Assembly: GCA_039208045.1 (NCBI GenBank)
Contig: JBCCRH010000331.1
Coordinates: 1-7,310, forward strand
Reading direction: 5' to 3'
Origin: JBCCRH01 sp039208045
Lineage (GTDB): Bacteria; Bacteroidota; Bacteroidia; Chitinophagales; Saprospiraceae
DNA: 7,310 bases
Positions 5,759 to 7,310 of the stretch are shown piece after piece. A program made the position numbers and the translations under genes. Under the pieces are notes generated by a model. The model was given only the letters and a program-made list of their open reading frames with translations, ran no database searches and was not told the DNA's origin. Within the stretch, counting starts at the first letter, position 1. Each line of letters starts with the position of its first letter.

Positions 5759-7058
5759 TTAAGGTAAGATCGGGAGTATGTACAGCATTTTCAATTTTCA
5801 CCGCTCCTTTGAGTATAATTTGTCCTTGCACACCACCCATTTCTTCCACAACAATCCCATCCCACTCCTCACCGCAGGTATTCATTAAAGTGGCTTCCTG
5901 CAACAATAGCGTACCGCCAGGCTTCACGATAATGCGTCCTCCTTTGGGAATAGAAGTGCTGCAATACATACTCAGATAGCCCCCGTTCTCAATAATCAGA
6001 TGCCCTTCCAAATCTTTCCGGCAGTCCCAACTTACCGTGTCGCGAATCACAATGGAGGCTTCTTCATTAAGGGTACACCACCGAGGCTCTAAAAAATTTC
6101 GCAAAAGGTTTCCTGGCCGCGATAGGCGCATATGGATTTTACCAATTTGACAGGGCGTCCATGCTTTTTGTGCATTGGAATAATCCATTACATTGTTGCT
6201 GGTGCGCGTGGCACAACCTGGAATCGATTGGGAATAGCAATCGTTTTTATGGCGTGGAGTATCATCGCAGCCATCGGAGCGCCAAGCATGGGCCAGCCCC
6301 AAAATATGACCAATTTCGTGGTTGAGCGTTGGGGCGTAATCCCAGTACGTACCCCCATTGGCTACTATTCCAGCTATCTTGACGGTATTGCGTAGTGCCA
6401 CCCCAACATTTCCTGCCAAGTACTTCTTAGAAGCAACACTATCAGGATGATGAGGCATTAAGAATACATTCAGCACGGTGTCTAATTGCACGCCGTATTC
6501 ATTGATGAGGTCGCGCTTAAAGAGATTCCTGGTTTTTCCTTTATGCACATAGTAGGTCTTCTCATCATCATAGTGAAAATAAATACCATCATCGGTGGGG
6601 TCGTCGGGACGGGGGGTGAGCACAATTCGGAACTGGGTAGGCAGAGCCGGAATATCATTGCCAACCGGCAGCCACATTTTTTTATTCTTACGCAAATGGT
6701 AGTTGCTAGCCTTTACCATGCCTTTTACAAAGTCAACCGCTTTCTTACCATCGAGATTGGCCTTGCGATCGGTCGTATTCATCCAGTGAAAATTGACTCG
6801 AATATACTTGATGGGCGTGTGCTCCACATAATTGGTATCTGGTGCAAAAGCAGTAGGATCTTTACAGAAAAGATTTTTTTGGTTAGGATAATCGTATTCA
6901 GCAGGTAATACTTGTACATCTTCTGCTTGCGCAAAATGCTGACTGGGTATGGGCGCTGCAGTGGGCTGAAGGGAGGAATCAGCTGAGTTAGATAATTTGG
7001 GGCTACATGCCCAAATGGATAGGAGAACTAGCAAGGAAAAAGCAGTTAGTAAACGCAT
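5751..7058 (-). CDS. Lipoprotein zinc metalloprotease, M43 (pappalysin)-like
   Basis: This 435-residue protein begins with a lipoprotein signal, LLVLLSIWAC, whose modified Cys would be residue 18. A Ser/Pro/Ala-rich linker follows. The catalytic domain holds the metzincin zinc motif HEIGHILGLAH at 247-257 (ligands His247, His251, His257; catalytic Glu248), the CDDTP segment at 264-268 and the Met-turn VMDYS at 290-294. CDDTP and MDYS are typical of family M43, alongside Cys264, Cys274, Cys282 and Cys303, which may form disulfides. From about 333 the chain turns into short repeating strands rich in Gly, Ile and Val (HLIIENGGYLSMY, GGRIIVKPGGTLLLQEA, WDGIVVEE, GQIILKGAVKIENA), resembling a partial beta-helix. 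No type IX secretion tail is visible, so it is probably anchored in the outer membrane by lipid. The natural substrate is unknown. It is the first gene of a two-gene minus-strand unit. Confidence 0.88.
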   Translation of the reverse strand: MRLLTAFSLLVLLSIWACSPKLSNSADSSLQPTAAPIPSQHFAQAEDVQVLPAEYDYPNQKNLFCKDPTAFAPDTNYVEHTPIKYIRVNFHWMNTTDRKANLDGKKAVDFVKGMVKASNYHLRKNKKMWLPVGNDIPALPTQFRIVLTPRPDDPTDDGIYFHYDDEKTYYVHKGKTRNLFKRDLINEYGVQLDTVLNVFLMPHHPDSVASKKYLAGNVGVALRNTVKIAGIVANGGTYWDYAPTLNHEIGHILGLAHAWRSDGCDDTPRHKNDCYSQSIPGCATRTSNNVMDYSNAQKAWTPCQIGKIHMRLSRPGNLLRNFLEPRWCTLNEEASIVIRDTVSWDCRKDLEGHLIIENGGYLSMYCSTSIPKGGRIIVKPGGTLLLQEATLMNTCGEEWDGIVVEEMGGVQGQIILKGAVKIENAVHTPDLTLND

Positions 7059-7154
7059 AGAATAATACAGTTTTTATAAGTAAGACGCACTACCACTATA
7101 ATATACACAAGAATCTGTTGATTTAATATGCCTTTAACGAATTCGATCAGAGCT

Positions 7155-7185
7155 TTTGAAAAGGAGTCTCAACGATCTATCTTTG
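7155..7185 (+). promoter_or_regulatory. Bacteroidota-type promoter for the lipoprotein gene at 7216
   Basis: The -33 box TTTG at 7155-7158 and the -7 box TATCTTTG at 7178-7185 are 19 nt apart, an exact match to the TTTG/TAnnTTTG pattern. Transcription would begin near 7192, leaving a leader of about 25 nt. The box lies in the 157-nt gap between divergent genes. I could not find an equally good promoter on the minus strand for the protease gene. Confidence 0.8.
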
Positions 7186-7215
7186 GGCTATCAGAACTAT
7201 GAAAATCAATACTTC

Positions 7216-7310
7216 ATGAAACACATAGCTATCCTTCCTATTTTATTGTTTGTATTTGCAGCCTGTACTTCATCCGCACAAGAAAAGAGAACTTCGGATC
7301 AAGCATTTAC
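7216..7310 (+). CDS. Lipoprotein or exported protein, N-terminal fragment
   Basis: The first 31 codons of a gene cut by the right edge read MKHIAILPILLFVFAAC followed by TSSAQEKRTSDQAF. This is a hydrophobic signal peptide with a lipobox-like FAAC, which would lipidate Cys17; cleavage by ordinary signal peptidase after SSA (before Gln22) is the alternative. The start is supported by the well-spaced promoter just upstream. An earlier ATG at 7200 is in another frame and stops after six codons. Too little of the mature protein is visible to name a family. Confidence 0.75.
   Translation, partial: MKHIAILPILLFVFAACTSSAQEKRTSDQAF

Noticed and set aside
6486..6908. Plus-strand open frame opposite the metalloprotease
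   Set aside because: Antisense to the catalytic-domain region of a gene with intact zinc motif and lipoprotein signal; no independent support.
7160..7166. AAAAGGAG as a ribosome-binding site for the 7216 gene
   Set aside because: It lies about 50 nt upstream of the start and between the two promoter boxes, so it would not be in the transcript.

Overview
The window is a compact protein-coding segment with no RNA genes, insertion sequences, CRISPR arrays or phage genes that I can see. It looks like the chromosome of a member of the Bacteroidota, probably a Saprospiria-like lineage (Haliscomenobacter, Lewinella, Saprospira and relatives). The evidence is two exact Bacteroidota-type promoters (TTTG, 17-19 nt, TAnnTTTG), starts without Shine-Dalgarno sequences in A-rich leaders, a DUF3078 outer-membrane protein, a lipoprotein metalloprotease of the M43 type, and an iodotyrosine-deiodinase-type nitroreductase like one known from Haliscomenobacter. 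The phylum is well supported; the lineage is an inference.

Left part (1-1465, + strand): the 3' end of a probable acireductone dioxygenase gene (mtnD) overlaps mtnC (enolase-phosphatase E1) by ATGA. These two enzymes catalyse consecutive steps of the methionine salvage pathway. A short-chain dehydrogenase of unknown substrate follows after 6 nt and is probably co-transcribed.

Middle part (1466-4000, + strand): an iodotyrosine deiodinase (IYD)-like flavoprotein has its own clear promoter, whose -33 box lies inside the end of the dehydrogenase gene. It is followed by an NRDE/TANGO2-family protein and, after a single base, an ATP-grasp protein related to D-Ala-D-Ala ligases. The last two look translationally coupled.

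Right part (4001-7310): an AT-rich gap leads into a DUF3078 outer-membrane protein with an N-terminal coiled coil. Its end faces a minus-strand pair across a 16-bp hairpin that probably terminates transcription in both directions. The pair is a lipoprotein M43-type metalloprotease and a membrane-anchored GDYXXLXY-family protein, overlapping by 8 bp. To the right, a divergent gap carries a near-ideal promoter for a truncated lipoprotein gene that runs off the window.

I found no convincing new multi-gene system. The most notable gene is the IYD homologue, which keeps all three residues that bind the amino-acid end of halotyrosines. The coupled NRDE/ATP-grasp and metalloprotease/GDYXXLXY pairs are the best candidates for undescribed functional partnerships.
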